Assembly: GCA_021234155.1 (NCBI GenBank)
Contig: JAJEKV010000192.1
Coordinates: 62,001 to 126,000, forward strand
Direction of reading: 5' to 3'
Length of the DNA: 64,000 bases
Origin: Isoetes taiwanensis
Taxonomy: Eukaryota; Streptophyta; Lycopodiopsida; Isoetales; Isoetaceae
Shown: one piece after another, positions 1 through 10,945 of the stretch
How positions within the stretch are numbered: position 1 is the first letter of the stretch
How the letters are laid out: the number at the start of each line of letters is the position of its first letter
Notes under the pieces: model-generated
The model's database searches: none
Told to the model about the DNA's origin: nothing
What the model saw: the letters and a program-made list of their open reading frames with translations, nothing else
Made by a program: the position numbers and the translations under genes

Positions 1-757
1 AACAATGTTGTAGGTTGTTTAGCCTTCACCTTATGAGCAATAGCTCGTTTCAGCCCCTTTACATACCATTGAATATCCATTTCATCATTCCTTGCAATCT
101 TCCAATGAACCACGGCTTTGAGAATCGCAATGTACCTCTGATTATACTCTCTAATTGATTCGTCTTCCTTTTGTGTGAAATTTGTGCACCTTTCCATAGT
201 CTTATCCTTATCATGGACTTCTTGATAATTAGCAATGAATGCTTCCTTTAATTCATGATATGTCATAGTATTTGGCTGGGTTTGTGCCCATTCCTCCACT
301 GAATCTTGCAAAGAACTATGAAACCAAAGCAAATAATCACCAGCGGTAACTTACATTGCTGGCAATACCTCTCAAACTTCACAATATGCTTCAAAGGATC
401 CCAATCTACGAGATTATCAAACTTGGGAATCCCCATTGTCTGAAAACCCCATACCATAGGTGGTAATACAGCCATCTCTGCCTCTTCTTGGGTTTCTTGA
501 AATTGGAAAAACGAAATTGAATCTCCCTTCAATTTGAAAAACGAAATTGGATTACCTTCTAGATCGGTAAATGGAATCAAAACCTCCTGGATCTGAGAAT
601 TAGACTTCAGATCTGCTCCCAAATCTAAAAACGAAATTGAATCTTGATGCTTTGAGCCCAAAGATTGACTCACCGGTCCCCTTCTTGTTACGATGGAGCT
701 TACTTCTCTTGGGCATAAAACTATGCTCCCCTTGTCAAATTTTGCCCTGCAAATCAA
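1..757 (-). pseudogene. Gag fragment of a Ty3-like LTR retrotransposon
   Basis: Gag proteins assemble the particle in which a retrotransposon is reverse transcribed. Read on the minus strand, positions 757-350 encode a leader followed by a segment ending near FERYCQQCKL. From about 350 to 1, in a different frame, comes the conserved retrotransposon gag core: WFHSSLQDSVEEW, then ESIREYNQRY, then WYVKGLK. The change of frame near position 345 shows a small indel, so the reading frame is broken. The element runs off the left edge of the window, so protease and polymerase are not seen. A probable LTR lies upstream on the same strand (906 onward). The family assignment rests on the gag motif order; the clade within Ty3/gypsy is not determined. 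Confidence 0.7.
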
Positions 758-905
758 TTACGGCAAAATCCCCTTCACACAAAAAATTGCTCCTTCCTCA
801 ATGGTGTCGTTCTTTACCGACGATCACCAATACCAATGGTAACAACTCCTTTTTCAATGGAAATTCTTGCCGATCAATGGTCTGTCGAGCACTGTGGTCG
901 CCAAA

Positions 906-1160
906 TTGTTAGAGCCTGAACTCTAACCTTGCAAGAAGGATGAAAAACCCAATACTCCAAGCTTCAATTTACCCAATCTATGCAATGCACAACACAAAGA
1001 ATCATCATCTCCATAGCTAGATCAAGCAGAATACTCCCTCTCAATACACCGTCTCCCTCTGTTCTTCTCTCTCTACTCAGATAACACTGTGATGATCATG
1101 GATACGTGCAAATATCCTGCACGCGTGCATGTGCATATATCACTCCATATACGGTATACT
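906..1160 (-). mobile_element. Probable LTR upstream of the minus-strand gag
   Basis: On the minus strand the sequence ends in CTCTAACA at 906, followed directly by ATTTGGCGACCAC (905-893). This has the layout of an LTR end (CA) followed by a primer-binding-like site. On the plus strand the same edge reads TGTTAGAGCC, giving the expected TG...CA terminus. The far boundary of the LTR cannot be fixed because the partner LTR is outside the window; 1160 is a guess. No coding sequence is seen in it. Confidence 0.4.
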
Positions 1161-1184
1161 GTCTTCTATACCACCTCAATAATG

Positions 1185-1260
1185 GTGAGTGTGGTTAGTG
1201 TGGTGAGTGGTGACGAGTGTGGTGAGTGGTGACAAGTGTGGTGAGTGGTGACCACCCCAA
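1185..1260. repeat. GTGGTGAGTGGTGAC minisatellite
   Basis: Four to five slightly diverged copies of a ~17 bp unit (GTGGTGAGTGGTGAC plus 2-3 bases) lie head to tail. The reverse strand gives a threonine/histidine-rich open frame (1166-1507), which I regard as a repeat translation and not a gene. Confidence 0.75.
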
Positions 1261-1394
1261 CACTAGCTGTGCCGTTGCAAATCCGATGAACAATAAGCAG
1301 ATTAGAACCACCCACTTCCTCGCTTCTGCCACAGCCATGGTTTATGCTCTGCTTTTGCAATACAAACCCTTTTTGTAAAGTTTTGGCCCTGTTC

Positions 1395-1450
1395 ATACAC
1401 ATAAAAAATGATGCCCATATCCTCCTTAAAATCCCCCATAAAAAACCCCT
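1395..1450 (+). repeat. Left inverted terminus of a ~12 kb interval
   Basis: The sequence CACATAAAAAATGATGCCCA and the following TCCTCCTTAAAATCCCCC match, in reverse complement, positions 13410-13345. The match continues inward past a short insertion (AAATGGGGTATT against AAATGGGGGATT). Outward similarity fades within about 30 bp, so neither the exact end nor a target duplication can be fixed. This looks like the terminal inverted repeat of a DNA transposon, possibly Mutator-like because the repeat is long and diverged. Confidence 0.5.
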
Positions 1451-1990
1451 TAAAATCCCCCTTTTCGTGGAATGGACATGATTTTCAGAAATGGGGTATT
1501 TGGCCACAATCCCCCGTTGTGATTTTGTAGATTAATATCCCCTTATTTGAATTTTTTTTATATCCCCCATTGCCATATGCAATGGTCATACCCCTTTTCT
1601 CACAAATAATGTTCATACCCCTTTTTAGGAACAATCCCCCTTTGTGATTTTGTAGTTTAATATACCCTTATTCCGTTCATATCCCTTATTCCGTTCATAC
1701 CCCTCTTCTCAACCATCCTCCTTTTATGTTTAATATCCCCTTATTCCGTTCATACCCCTTTTATGTTTATACTCCTTTTCTGTTCATACTCTTTTTATGT
1801 TTAATATCCCCTTATTCCGTTCATACCCCTATCGTGATTTTGTGTTTAATATCCCCTTATTCCATTCATACCCCTCTTCTCAACCATCCCCTTTTGTGAC
1901 TTTGTATTTAATATCCCGTACTTGGTTAATACCCTTTTCTCAACAATCCCCCTTTTTTATTTTGTAGTTTTATTTTGTAGTTTACTTAGA
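1430..1990. repeat. C-rich degenerate tandem array, left
   Basis: Copies of a motif close to AATATCCCCTTATTCCG followed by TTCATACCCCT, often joined to TTTGTGATTTTGTAGTTT, repeat irregularly with periods of about 30-90 bp. The plus strand is strongly C-rich. A different C-rich array occurs just inside the opposite terminus (12660-13345), also C-rich on the plus strand. Subterminal arrays of this kind are common in large DNA transposons, but no function is shown here. Confidence 0.7.
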
Positions 1991-2157
1991 TCAGATAATA
2001 AAGCATATGAAGATGTAGATTTGAATGCAGATAGGATGGAATTGGATGTGGATTCTATAAAACAAATTATGTTCGATACAAAAAAAAAAAGAGAAACTGA
2101 AAATTATATGCAATTTCTTAATACCAAGACCATGAATATAGAAAGAACAAGTCAGTA
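1990..2157 (+). CDS. Unrecognised short acidic exon-like frame
   Basis: An open frame of about 55 codons runs from about 1990 to the stop at 2155-2157. It encodes a charged peptide containing DNKAYEDVDLNADRMELDVD and then IMFDTKKKRETENYMQF. The composition, unlike the C-rich array that precedes it, suggests former coding sequence. No family is recognised. It lies between the left C-rich array and the minus-strand exons at 2190-3590, and could be the terminal exon of a gene carried by the surrounding 12 kb interval, or a chance frame. Confidence 0.25.
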
Positions 2158-2189
2158 AATCAGTCTATTAAGAGATCAAAGATCAGTAC

Positions 2190-3590
2190 ATTAGTCATTC
2201 CTTATAGCCTGCCAACTATGAGCTGACATCGAAAAACAAATCAGATACACAAAACCCCACTTGGTGAGCATTTTTTTGGCAGCCAACTCAGAATTTTGCT
2301 CTAGTAAGTGCTTTACTACTAGATCTAGCTTCTCTAATTGACTGAGGTTTCGAATACCTTTAAAAGTCCTTTGTCTAAACTTGTTTTGTTCTGCCATAAA
2401 TTTTGGAATTTGAGTGTACATCTCATTGACAGTTGAGACCTTCATTAGAAACATACAAACAGCTTCTTTTTCTTTGACACTGAAAAATGAAAATGTCAAT
2501 ACATGTTAAAATATCAATATAATGTATGCATGTTACCTTAAGTCCAATGTGTTAACAAGGACTGCATGTCTTTCCTGAGAAGATACAACGTCCTCTTCTT
2601 GCTCTTCTTGCTCTGGATTTATAAATCCTGATTAGTAACTTGCATATAATACATGAAATGACAGAGAAAAAATACCTAAGTCTGGCGGTTGTGCCGAAGC
2701 CTGTTCTTCTTTGCTACTTCTGCCATAATTTTGCTCCTTATTAATTTCTGTTGTAAATAAATGTTTACGCTTGAAGCATATGCATAGGCCAATGTTATAA
2801 GATGCCTACAACTAAGCCATATCCAAAAAAGCCAAGCAGCAACAAAAGCATGTCATCACAGTAATTTGAGAAAGCAATTCGTATGCCAGGGCCACTTAAG
2901 CAATTAAATCTATCATCAAATTTACGCCTAGATAACCGACTGAATATATATAGCTTATAAAATTAGTCCCCACTAAATTAGTATAAGACCTGATTTAGCT
3001 GGATGGAATTATTATCAGAATCGTCAGGGTAGCTATCATACAAATATGTACACAATGAACGTTATCCCTTTCACTTATATCAAAGTGTCGCTTTAGCATT
3101 GCTTGTAGCAGTGTCAAGCTTATCAAGAGAGGTATCTATCTCCTCTCTAACATTCTTTGAGGTTGTTTCCACCTAATACAAAGTCAAACGAGCACATTGT
3201 CATTTTATTGCCTCCGTGACAAATCCCCATTTTAAGTTGGCAAGAACAAAACAATGTAAGGGAAAAAGAAACAAGAGCAAGATTGAACTAGAACTCTTGC
3301 ATTATTTTTATAAATTTTGCTTATCTTTTCCATAAGTTCTTCGACTTTCTCGGCGTCTTTTTCTACAACCTCAGCTAGGTGTTCAACAGCTTTTGCAACA
3401 CACTCTACATCTTTAGCCAATACCTCTGTTGCGTTTGCTACCTTTCTGAAGGCGGCAGAATTTTGATCGGTCATATCTCTCACATCCGGTGTCAGATTTT
3501 CATGTGCGTGGGCTTGTTGGAAAGCTGGTTCAGAGATCTTTCCAACGGTGTATGGTACCTGCATGCTTGGCTTTGTTTCTGTGCTCAAAT
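2190..3590 (-). CDS. Unknown multi-exon coiled-coil gene or gene fragment
   Basis: Several exon-like frames follow one another on the minus strand. At 3460-3305 is a heptad-like segment with VLAKDVECVAKAVEHLAEVV and then EKVEELMEKISKIYKNN. At 3172-3080, after a TAG acceptor, is VETTSKNVREEIDTSLDKLD ending in a stop. At 2745-2677 is a polar exon ending at a GT donor. At 2616-2538 is a glutamate-rich exon flanked by AG and GT. At 2480-2190 is a longer exon with MYTQIPKFMAEQNKFRQRTF and then LEKLDLVVKHLLEQNSELAA. Together they suggest a mainly helical protein of unknown family. The piece reading KVEELM recurs in the opposite orientation at about 10141-10215, on the far side of the LINE. I cannot join the exons into one model with confidence; it may be a transposon-carried or captured gene. 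Confidence 0.4.
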
Positions 3591-4390
3591 TGGCACTTTT
3601 CCGGGCTGTGTGCTAGGGTTTCTGTGGCAACCGGTAGACACTTCGACGGACTGTATCTCTCACACCCGGTGTCATATTTTCATGTTCTTGGGCTTGTTGG
3701 AAAGCTGGTTCAGAGAGCTTTCCAAAGGTGTATGATACCTGCTTGTTTGTCTTTGTTTCAGTGCTCAAATCTGCTGTTTTCTGGGCTGTGTGCTAGGGTT
3801 TTGGTGGCAGCCCTTCTTCTTCCTTATTTGAGAAGTATAGCCCTCGCCTGATGCCGTTGTTGGCCTTGGCCACGCGGTGTTGAAAGGTGTGTGTTGTACT
3901 CTTATTGAAGGGTACGAGAATGTTTTACTAATTCATACCCTACTTCCTGATGGTGTTGTTGATGAAAGTCCGACACCAATATAGGGATTGGCGTATGTTT
4001 TAGTAAGTATTCGATTGGTCTCGTCTTGCGGCAGAATTTTGATCGGTCATATCTCTCGCATCCGGTGTCAGATTTTCATGTGCTTGGGCTTGTTGGAAAG
4101 TTGGTTCAGAGATCTTTCCAGGGTGTATGGTACCTGCATGCTTGGCTTTGTTTCTGTGCTCAAATTGGCACTTTTACGGGCTGTGTGCTAGGGTTTCTGT
4201 GGCAATCGGTAGACACTTCGATGGACTGTATCTCTCACATCCAAAGGTCGATTTTTATGTGCTTGGGCTTGTTGGAAAGCTGGTTCAGAGATCTTTCCAA
4301 TGGTGTATGATACCTGCATGCTTGTCTTTGTTTCGGTGCTCAAATCTGCACTTTGCCGGGCTGTGTGCTAGGGTTTTTGTGGCGGTACAC
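3450..4390 (+). repeat. ~185 bp tandem repeat, two pairs of units
   Basis: Four diverged copies of a ~180-190 bp unit are present, with the marker CTTGGGCTTGTTGGAAAG near 3509, 3689, 4085 and 4265. They form two pairs (3450-3810 and 4026-4390), each pair starting with GGCAGAATTTTGATCGGTC, so a two-unit block was itself duplicated. Each unit ends with GGGCTGTGTGCTAGGGTTT. Open frames on either strand here are translations of the repeat. The array ends at the 5' side of the LINE. Confidence 0.85.
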
Positions 4391-5109
4391 ACACACCGAT
4401 ATCCGTGAGTCGTCGCCCAAGTCATACCCCAAGTCATGGCCACGACACGCCCCCGTGTGTGGACCCACACTTGGTTGGTGAGCTACCCGCACCACACCAA
4501 CCCATCCCGGAAGGCCCAAACACACCAACCACCGGTTGACCCCACGCAGGCAGAGCCCTCCGGGAAGACCATGAAGGGGCCACCAAGGAAGAGGCCTCGG
4601 GCAGGGAGAGATGTCTTCCATGAAGAGGGAGGCCCGTTTTAAGGCTCCATACCCGACAGGCGGGCTACACAAAAGTAATCCGGCCACCAACCTTTGGAGC
4701 CGCGATCCAGCGGCGGTTGAGGCCATCAGCAGGTCACGCCTTTGCGTGCCTCCCCGACAGGGTGGAGAACATAACATCTCGGATGTTGCGCAGTGCTTGG
4801 TGCCGTAAAAAACGACTTAATCACGTAATTGAGGATCGCGCATTTACGTGAAGATGATAGCATCCACTTGCTACAATTTGACGTATTAAGAATACCGCCA
4901 GGCTTGCGTGATATGAGGGGGCAGTAGACACCGCGGTTGGCAGCCATGGAAGCCGGGACGCAGACAGAACCGGTAGAGCAGAGAGACACCAGAACCCCTC
5001 GCCTCGATCCAGCCGAGGTTGAGGAGGCTAAGGCCACGCACGAGGAGCACAGCCGCCTGCCGCCGAGGTTGCGGAGGCCGCCACCGCGAGACAAGGATTC
5101 CGTGACGCT

Positions 5110-5763
5110 TTGAAGCTAGCCAAAGTAACCGAAAGCCGGAGTAAGGATTTAGCACGAGATCGGGAGCTACAGGAGCTTCGGGCGGCCGTTGCCCAGCAAG
5201 GCAAAGGCCTCCATGCCGAGGCACATGAGCAACTCCGCCATTGCACGCGGGAGATGGCAAGACATGACAACGTCCTGCAAGAGCTGAGCTCCAGACTTCG
5301 GAGAACAGAAACCACAGCAAAGAACACACCAACCCCGCGAACCCACCAACCTACAGGACGTCAACCTGGAACACATGCCGCGGACACATCGATCACGCCG
5401 CCGCCACCACCCCGGCGCGCCCCGCCACCCTATGCCTCACCCACCTCAACCAACACACAGTGCGGCCCCGGCGAACTTCGGAACGAGACGCAGGGGCCGC
5501 AATGTGGTAGTGCGAGGCCCGACCACGGAGTCGGAGAACATCTCACTTCCCCTCCGCATTACGATCTTGGACCTGATGATGTTCCCGGCACTGTGACCAT
5601 TGGAAAGGCAAGTCGTCATGGAATTCAGCCGATGACGCCCGGGTGGTCATCTTCACGCTTGAGAGCGTGCGAAGCGGGTGGCCATCCCGCCGTACCGGAA
5701 GTTGAAGGGGACGGCTCAGACGCTGACCGACTTGACCCCCAAAGACGAAGAGACCCGGCGTGA
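5110..5763 (+). pseudogene. ORF1-like coiled-coil and proline-rich protein of the LINE
   Basis: The 217-residue frame begins with a charged helical stretch of about 100 residues (SKDLARDRELQELRAAVAQQ region) and then becomes proline-rich (TPPPPPRRAPPPYASP). In LINEs the first ORF commonly encodes an RNA-binding protein with an N-terminal coiled coil, and this position, 5' of the endonuclease, fits that. No zinc knuckle or RRM motif is visible, so the assignment is by position and composition only. The latter part may be out of frame relative to the original. Confidence 0.4.
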
Positions 5764-6289
5764 GCTGGCCAAAGTCGTGGACCGCCGCCAGACATGGAGG
5801 GGCAGCCGGGCTGGTCCGGGGAAGGATGCTTGTAGTCCGGGTAGCCAAACAGGGGATGCGAGCACTCCGCCCCTCGAGTCCCCTCCGAGGGGACCACCAC
5901 TACCACCGACCTGAAGTGGCGATGCATGCCACTAAATAGGGATCGTGGCCTCCATGCCGCGGGTATCCCGGAATTGCCGCGGGCTTTCCATGGCGTAAGG
6001 GGAACAGTCTCAATTCCGCCGCCATGGACATGGACCTTATCTTCCTCATGGAAAACATGGGAACATGCTTTGGTCACAAAGCTACCTGATTTGCCAGATA
6101 CCAGCATCTCCCACTTCAATGAGTGCACCGGAAACGAGGACACGGAGGAATTGGCGTGTTGTTACCGCATCGCCTTGGCCCAATCGGTCTCCCCTCAAAG
6201 GCGCGCTATGCACACCGGGATACTGGCGGGTAACGAAAAAAGATAACGCGATGGCAGCCCCTCTCTTTTGTGGCGGCTTGCTACTTCCC

Positions 6290-7080
6290 ATATGTTTGAG
6301 AGCAACATTTACCACACGCGCGGATGTGGGATGAAGCAGAGCCCTATGTCGATCTATATGATGACATACGCCAGCATGCATAATTGGGCAAGGTCATGTT
6401 GCTTGGAGATTTCAATGCGCCACCTGGGGCGGAGCAGATCCCAAAAATTAGCACCTCTAGTCGAGGATGTGTTGCAAATGGACCCCGCAGATGGTTTGAC
6501 CAAGGGCGCCGATGACGCCGGTGACACGGTATGGCGGCACCGGCGTCTTTCGGGCGAAATCTTTGACCCGGTCATTTGCAATGGGTCGGCACGCTGGGTC
6601 GCCCTCCGCCCGCTTCACTTGTAGACGTGGAGAACCGTGGGGCACACCGGTGTGGTGGATTACGTGCTAGCAGACGAAAGCAATGCCTACACTTGATCAC
6701 TTTCGCCACTAAATGACATGTGGCCGGACGAGGAAGTAGACTCCACCATCAGCCCCCCCGTTTTGCAGATAGATTGGCAGCCAACCGAAAGCACCCATTG
6801 CCCCAACACCCCATGTACCACCTGTTATGGCCCGACTATGATCATGCGGCGTCTATGCGAGGATGCTTGAGCATGAGTCACGGGAGTGCCGCGAACTCCC
6901 CACACTTCAACAAGGATGGCCCACCGAAACCAGGACTTTTGGAGGGTAGGGGATGATGCTTTGGGAGAGACCGCCTCGACGATCCACGTGGGCTGCTGCA
7001 CCTTCCCCAAGAATCACGGGTTCGATGACGAATGTCGGAGTTGAAACGATGGCTCCGCCAAGTCGCCGACCCCACCATTC
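6290..7080 (+). pseudogene. APE-type endonuclease region of the LINE
   Basis: The conserved motif GKVMLLGDFNAPPGAEQI is readable at about 6390-6445; the GDFNA box is typical of apurinic-type endonucleases of LINEs that nick the target DNA. Further on, FPKNHGFDDECRS (about 7000-7045) matches the linker found between endonuclease and reverse transcriptase in many LINEs. Stops and frame changes separate these pieces, so no enzyme can be made. Confidence 0.65.
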
Positions 7081-7429
7081 ACCCGCAGGTCCGTCCACAC
7101 AATATCGCTCCTTCCTCAAGACCAAGAAAGCTGTGTACCTTTATGAGCACCAAAGAATGATGTTTGGTCTTCTAGACCGCCACCCTAGGGCCTTACGGAG
7201 AAAGATCTTGAGTAAGCACACAGCCCTTACGCGAAATATTACCCCCGAACAATGGGTGAGATACTTTGCAGCCACTGTATGACCCAATGGGAAGCCGCAC
7301 CGGCATTCTCCGCATGTGCCTAGCAATCGGGTCATTCTTGAAGGGGATGTCATAATGGGCCTGCAACGCCTACGCTAACGGGAAGGCAGCCAGATTTGGA
7401 TGGTATGCGTGTGAGAGCTTCTCAAGTGG

Positions 7430-9300
7430 GTCGGCCCCCAATGGTGCCGGTTCTCACAGCACTCTTCAACAGGGCATTGCAAGAAGGCTTCCCCCCGCAC
7501 TGGACTACCAGTAGAGTTGTGCCCATATACAAAGCAGGGGACCCCCACAGCCCAGCCAACTAGCATGGAATAAAATAATGGCTAAGATTAGCCAAATGGC
7601 TATTTTGTAGCAGTTTTGCTAAGAAAAATGGCTAAAGTAAATGGAAAAAATGCCCAAAAAAAAGAAAATTTTAGCCCAATTTTTTTGCCGCCCAAGTGAG
7701 TTCTTAGGTTGAATAGCCAAACCTTTACCTCCAGACATATCCATCAGGACATCGATTAGCTAAACCTAAGATAGAGTGGGCTTGGAAAAATGGATAGATT
7801 AGCCCAAAATTTAACATCAATGTATGTACTAACTTTAAGAAATTTCAAATAGGGTTTATATTTTTCTTTTTCTTTTCACTTTCTTTCTTGTTCCAAGTAC
7901 AAAGTTGAAGCATTAGAGGAAAAGGAACAATGTAGTCTCTTTTTTTTTTTTTTAAGTTTTTGAACATGTTCATGTATGTCTTGATTTATGTATTTACAAT
8001 AAATTCAATGTCTTTGCCAAAATGCTTGGATTCTTTTAAATTACTATATCGTGATGGCTAATATTTGCCTTTCCATTTTGTGAAAGTTTAGCCAAAAGCA
8101 AGAAACTGTGATGGAGAAAAACCAGTTAGTTTAGCCAAGTGTTAGAAATGTCTAGCCCCAATTTGAAGGTAGTTTAGCTAAACCTATTTTGGCTACACTA
8201 AAAATATAGGAGTAGTAATTTATTCCATGCCAACTATCGTACCATTATGGTCAGTTCTGTCTTTGCCAAGTTGCTTGCCGGGATTCTTGAGCGGCGATTG
8301 ACACTTTGGGCAGATGATGGAGAAGTGCGGGCTCGCACGCAGGCAGGCTTCCGCCCCCGGCATTCTACTATTGACCATATCTTCACTCTGCGAACACTCA
8401 TAGAGGATAGCCAGAATCGACGCCAGAATCTGTACTGTTGCTTTGTGGATTTCGCAAAGGCTTTTGACACAAAGCCTCTGGGATAAGTTGTGGGACGATT
8501 GAGACGCCTAGGGACCCCCGGCCGACTTGCGAATGCTATATATAGGCACTATACGAGGCTTGCTCCGATCGCCTCACACCGGCCGGGGGAGCCCGCTTGT
8601 TAGTAGCATTGGGGTGCGCCGTGGCTGCCCTCTATCCCCAACGCTCTTCGGGCTTGTACATTGACCAGCTAGAAGAATGGCTAGCCGAAAGCACCGGGAG
8701 GGGGGAGGCGCCAGTTGATGCACCACATAATCCGCAAACTCATATATGCCGATGATGTTGACCTGCTCCGCGATATACCCCCAGGGACATGCAACGCCAC
8801 CTCGATGCTTTGGACACTTTCTCGCAATTCACTCGAGAGTTAACTTGGCCAAGACGAGGGTGCCGGGTCCCATCATCCCGGCACCCACGCCTTCCCTCAT
8901 TCACTTACCAAAAGTGTAGTGGAGGTGGCTCACCTTTTATAAGTATTTGGGCATTGAGTTTTCTACTACCACACACCGATGCATCCATCGTTTCTGCGGG
9001 TCACCGCAGTCGGAAAGCCATGTATGCAATGCAAAACAACAAATACAAGGTATGCATGGGGTCACCAGCACACCTGCTCGTGGCCTTGGTTGAACCGTCC
9101 TCCTCTATGGGGCGTATGTGGGGGCCAAAGATATCCCTCACCACTTGGAACGATCTAGAGCAGGTACGTAAGGCTTTCTTGGCCCGGCACCGGAATGAAA
9201 TCCACGGTCCCATATCGATCTTGCTCCAAGAGACAGGGCTTCCTTCCATTACAGAGGGCTGCTACTGAACGCCACATTATTTACTTCCGTAAGGTGGTGG
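7430..9300 (+). pseudogene. LINE reverse transcriptase, interrupted and frameshifted
   Basis: The N-terminal blocks read FNRALQEGFPPHWTTSRVVP and YKAGDPHSPANY up to 7560. The frame then resumes at 8231 after an inserted MITE with YRTIMVSSVFAKLLAGILER, then QAGFRPRHSTIDHIFTLR and the aspartate motif CCFVDFAKAFDT. The catalytic YADD box lies at about 8738 and the C-terminal region LLYGAYVGAK at about 9100. The joined blocks have the normal LINE order. Several frameshifts (for example just after KAFDT, near 8470) break the gene independently of the MITE. Confidence 0.8.
7563..8230. mobile_element. 668 bp MITE inserted in the LINE reverse transcriptase
   Basis: The ends are a perfect 12 bp inverted repeat, GCATGGAATAAA and TTTATTCCATGC. 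The flanks repeat CAACTA (7557-7562 and 8231-8236; up to CCAACTA if one base is shifted), and removal of the element rejoins the LINE between conserved reverse transcriptase residues. The interior is AT-rich and noncoding, with several TTAGCC/GGCTAA motifs in both orientations. The 6-8 bp target duplication would suit a hAT-like or an unclassified family; the ends do not decide it. Confidence 0.85.
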
Positions 9301-10140
9301 CTATGGATGAAGCCCGGCTGCCCAACCTTGCTTTGGCAAAGGGCGATGGGGCCCGCAAATGACTCAAAGCCCGGGCCGAAAGACAAGCAAGCCCAAGTGG
9401 TTCTCGCTATGGAATGTGCAGCACACGATGTGGACCGCTGCATACACCGGCGGAACGCTACGCCTTGAAGCAAGATTTCTTGATGCTTGCTTCATGGCCA
9501 AGCTTTGGGATGCAGAGGCCCCGCCACATGTCAAGGTGGCAAATAATCGACAAAGAAGGTTAATCCCATGTTCACGAGGGGCCCACACCACTACCGCGCA
9601 CCCATCTACCCATGAAAAAGCGCCAGGGTGATTGCTTCCATTCAAGACAGTGCACCCACCTCCGCATTGAGACAGGGAGATGGATTCGAGCCGCGCGAGG
9701 ACAGAGTCCGCCGCTGGTTTGCCAACAGGGCCATTGAGGATGAAAGTCACGCCTCCCACTGCTCCGTGCATCAGCATATCCGGGGCTCGGTATGCTCTGT
9801 TAGTTGTGCCCCATCGCCTTGCATGAGCTAATCGAGCACGCCCTCTCAGAGGGTTTGTTGGGATCAGACCTCAGGGAGGCAATGGATACGCCGGACTCGC
9901 TTATGCCCCCGTCCGACATTAACCTCACCGTACTTGTGATTATGTATATAATCAGGTGCGGTATGTCAAAGATCCTTATTGCTACTAAGGTTTTTCCCTA
10001 AAACCCTTCTTCGGGCGGGGTTTTAATCCCGTAGTAATACGCGCTTTCTTTCTCTCTCTTTGTACTTGGGTCCCATAGGCCAGTTGGTCTCCGTGGACGA
10101 TAAAATCATATTCTATTCTATTCTATTCTATTCTATTTCA

Positions 10141-10225
10141 TCTATGAGTAAAAAAGTCGAAGAACTTATGAAACAGTATATGAAACCAACATCATGTTTA
10201 ATAGCTACGGGACCTTTATTATTCT
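10141..10225 (+). pseudogene. Second, inverted copy of the KVEELM coiled-coil exon
   Basis: Directly after the LINE tail the plus strand reads SKKVEELMKQYMK (10146-10184), matching the KVEELMEKISK segment encoded on the minus strand at about 3345-3320. The two copies face each other across the LINE. The match is short, so it could be a shared exon of related genes or a trace of an inverted duplication. The frame continues to 10284 without recognisable features. Confidence 0.35.
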
Positions 10226-10699
10226 TTGTCAGTTTTGCAAAATACAACTTCCTTCGTTATAATAAATGTTTCACTAATAGATAAGATAAGTTTTATTGGC
10301 AATGTTGACCATTTAGGTCCTAAAACACATAACAGTGCTGTTTATTACAGTGGAGTGTATAACTGAAGTAATTGTCTGGAGAACCATCTTGTTCATTAGA
10401 CGTCTCTTTAAAAATGCTCCTACTTCAAGCATTTCAGTGGATTATAATTTTGTGGGAAAGGTAACTTACCAATCGATAAAGATGGACACTTACGAATCAA
10501 AATCAAAGGATAGGCGTACTAGCTTATATTTAAGGAAGGATATCCCTTGCCAATGCATTTTGCTCCTTATGTTGCTAGTTAATACTTGTTTCTTCTGTTT
10601 CTATTTAGAATCCTGAAAAAATTTAAGACATACCGTCTATTCCGTCCACAATTTGCTTCTCTTTCTGTGGGGTGAAGCCAGCACCAAAGGAACAGATAT

Positions 10700-10945
10700 A
10701 TTTTCCGACAGTCAAGGGCACAGTCAAGGGCAGTTGCAGAACAAACACAATTCTGAACAAATCAATTACCAAGAACAGCAACTTAAGTTAATAGAACAAA
10801 ATAGAGCATTTACAGAACATGGACAAATTAATTGCTAAAACTGTAAGTTAAGTTAATACAAGAGACAAACAGAGCATTTGCAGAATATACACATTCTGGA
10901 CAAATTGGTTGAGAAAAACTGTAACTTAAGTTAATAGAAGAGGCG
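10700..10945 (+). repeat. Imperfect tandem repeat with AACTTAAGTTAATA motif
   Basis: The motif (GT)AACTTAAGTTAATAGAA with adjacent GAGCATTT(A/G)CAGAA and GGACAAATT recurs three times (about 10780, 10845 and 10920), giving a diverged tandem repeat of about 70-80 bp. The short glutamine/asparagine-rich frame at 10653-10838 translates part of it, so I do not treat it as a gene. Confidence 0.5.

Larger units (their letters stand above)
4385..10140 (+). mobile_element. Non-LTR retrotransposon (LINE-1 copy of a local family)
   Basis: LINEs copy themselves by target-primed reverse transcription using an encoded endonuclease and reverse transcriptase. Features in order: a GC-rich 5' part, an ORF1-like frame (5110-5763), an APE-type endonuclease trace with GDFNA (near 6405), reverse transcriptase motifs from about 7430, the catalytic YADD at about 8738, and a C-terminal part to about 9300. 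The 3' end has a short microsatellite tail, TTCTA repeated about five times (10110-10137). A second, 5'-truncated copy lies on the minus strand at 24586-28221 with the same tail. Many frameshifts and stops show that the element is dead. The 5' limit (4385) is approximate. GC content is clearly higher than in the flanks. Confidence 0.85.

Noticed and set aside
1166-1507. 113-codon minus-strand frame over the minisatellite
   Set aside because: The end of the peptide is a direct translation of the GTGGTGAGTGGTGAC repeat, and the rest has no protein features.
4285-5376. Several overlapping minus-strand frames of 60-148 codons
   Set aside because: The LINE is GC-rich, so antisense frames stay open by chance. 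The plus strand carries the recognisable LINE domains.
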